This document shows, piece after piece, positions 5,227 to 5,417 of a stretch of 5,417 nt of DNA. The notes beneath the pieces were generated by a model that saw nothing but the letters and a program-made list of their open reading frames with translations, was not told where the DNA came from and did not search any database. The stretch is from NCBI GenBank assembly GCA_947165195.1, contig CAMUZJ010000074.1, positions 1 through 5,417 on the forward strand, given 5' to 3'. The position numbers and the translations under genes were made by a program. Every line of letters starts with the position of its first letter. The first letter of the stretch is position 1. Origin of the DNA: an uncultured Bacillota bacterium (GTDB lineage Bacteria > Bacillota_I > Bacilli_A > RF39 > UBA660).

Positions 5227-5417
5227 ATGAAAAAAGAAAGACAAGAAGAAAATCCGAAAAAGAAAAAAACAAAATGGATAATAATACTACTTCTACTACT
5301 TATTATAACTTCAATCATAACAACTACTTCCTACATATCATTTAAAGAAAATAAAGAAAAAGAAAAACAAAAAGAAGAAACCATTAACAATATCAATAAT
5401 CACTATTCAACAAACGT
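5227..5417 (+). CDS. Membrane-anchored protein, 3' cut by window edge (tentatively an L,D-transpeptidase-type wall enzyme)
   Basis: Sixty-three codons are visible and the frame is open to the window end. The protein starts MKKERQEENPKKKKTK, then has a membrane helix at about 17-37 (WIIILLLLLII...), then a strongly charged stretch rich in K and E (about 41-53), then NNINNHYSTN. The layout, basic start plus one helix plus charged stalk, predicts an extracytoplasmic C-terminal domain that is not in the window. From memory, similar starts with a short 'I.NHY' motif after the stalk occur in membrane-bound L,D-transpeptidases of related gut bacteria; this is a weak resemblance. A strong ribosome site and an 11-base gap from the glycosidase gene place it in the same operon. 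Confidence 0.7.
   Translation, partial: MKKERQEENPKKKKTKWIIILLLLLIITSIITTTSYISFKENKEKEKQKEETINNINNHYSTN

Noticed and set aside
5044..5244. Minus-strand open frame of 66 codons at the end of the second glycosidase
   Set aside because: Opposite the NLDGGASS motif region and the next gene's start; a shadow frame.

Overview
The window comes from an AT-rich, low-GC Gram-positive-type bacterium. Genes run on one strand, Shine-Dalgarno sites are strong, the rho-independent terminator is classical, and TGA acts as a stop (end of the 2682-4097 gene), so this is not a code-4 mycoplasma. Several proteins carry a basic N-terminus, a single membrane helix and an extracytoplasmic domain. The repeated 'YYYxGNVxNN..FA' and 'GxRPxxSLK...GxGTxxxPY' signatures recall uncultured gut Bacilli/Mollicute-like lineages (RF39 or Erysipelotrichia type). 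That placement is from memory of such families, not from a search.

Layout. (1) Bases 1-850 hold the 3' part of one large surface-protein gene, cut by the window edge and broken by a frame change near base 452. Its C-terminal region has a sharply bounded segment (653-778) that is GC-rich and adenine-poor, built largely of NNC/NNT codons between two A-free flanks. This is what the variable repeat (VR) of a diversity-generating retroelement (DGR) target looks like. No template repeat or reverse transcriptase lies in the window. (2) Bases 851-1010 hold a possible remnant of a related gene, two small hairpins, a terminator (955-983) and an extended -10 promoter (985-993). (3) Bases 1011-2619 hold a small membrane-associated protein ending in an EF-hand-like loop, overlapping a membrane-anchored phosphodiester glycosidase (NAGPA/DUF2233 family). 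(4) After a second promoter, 2682-5215 hold a membrane-anchored protein with two copies of the same fold seen in region 1, then a second phosphodiester glycosidase. (5) At 5227 a further membrane-anchored protein begins and runs off the end; an L,D-transpeptidase is a tentative guess.

Taken together this looks like a cell-surface locus: one probable hypervariable ligand-binding protein, one non-diversified double-domain relative, and two paralogous enzymes likely to act on sugar-phosphodiester bonds in surface glycans or wall polymers. The functional link between the hypervariable protein and the enzymes is inference from proximity only; the terminator at 955-983 puts the hypervariable gene in a separate transcription unit.
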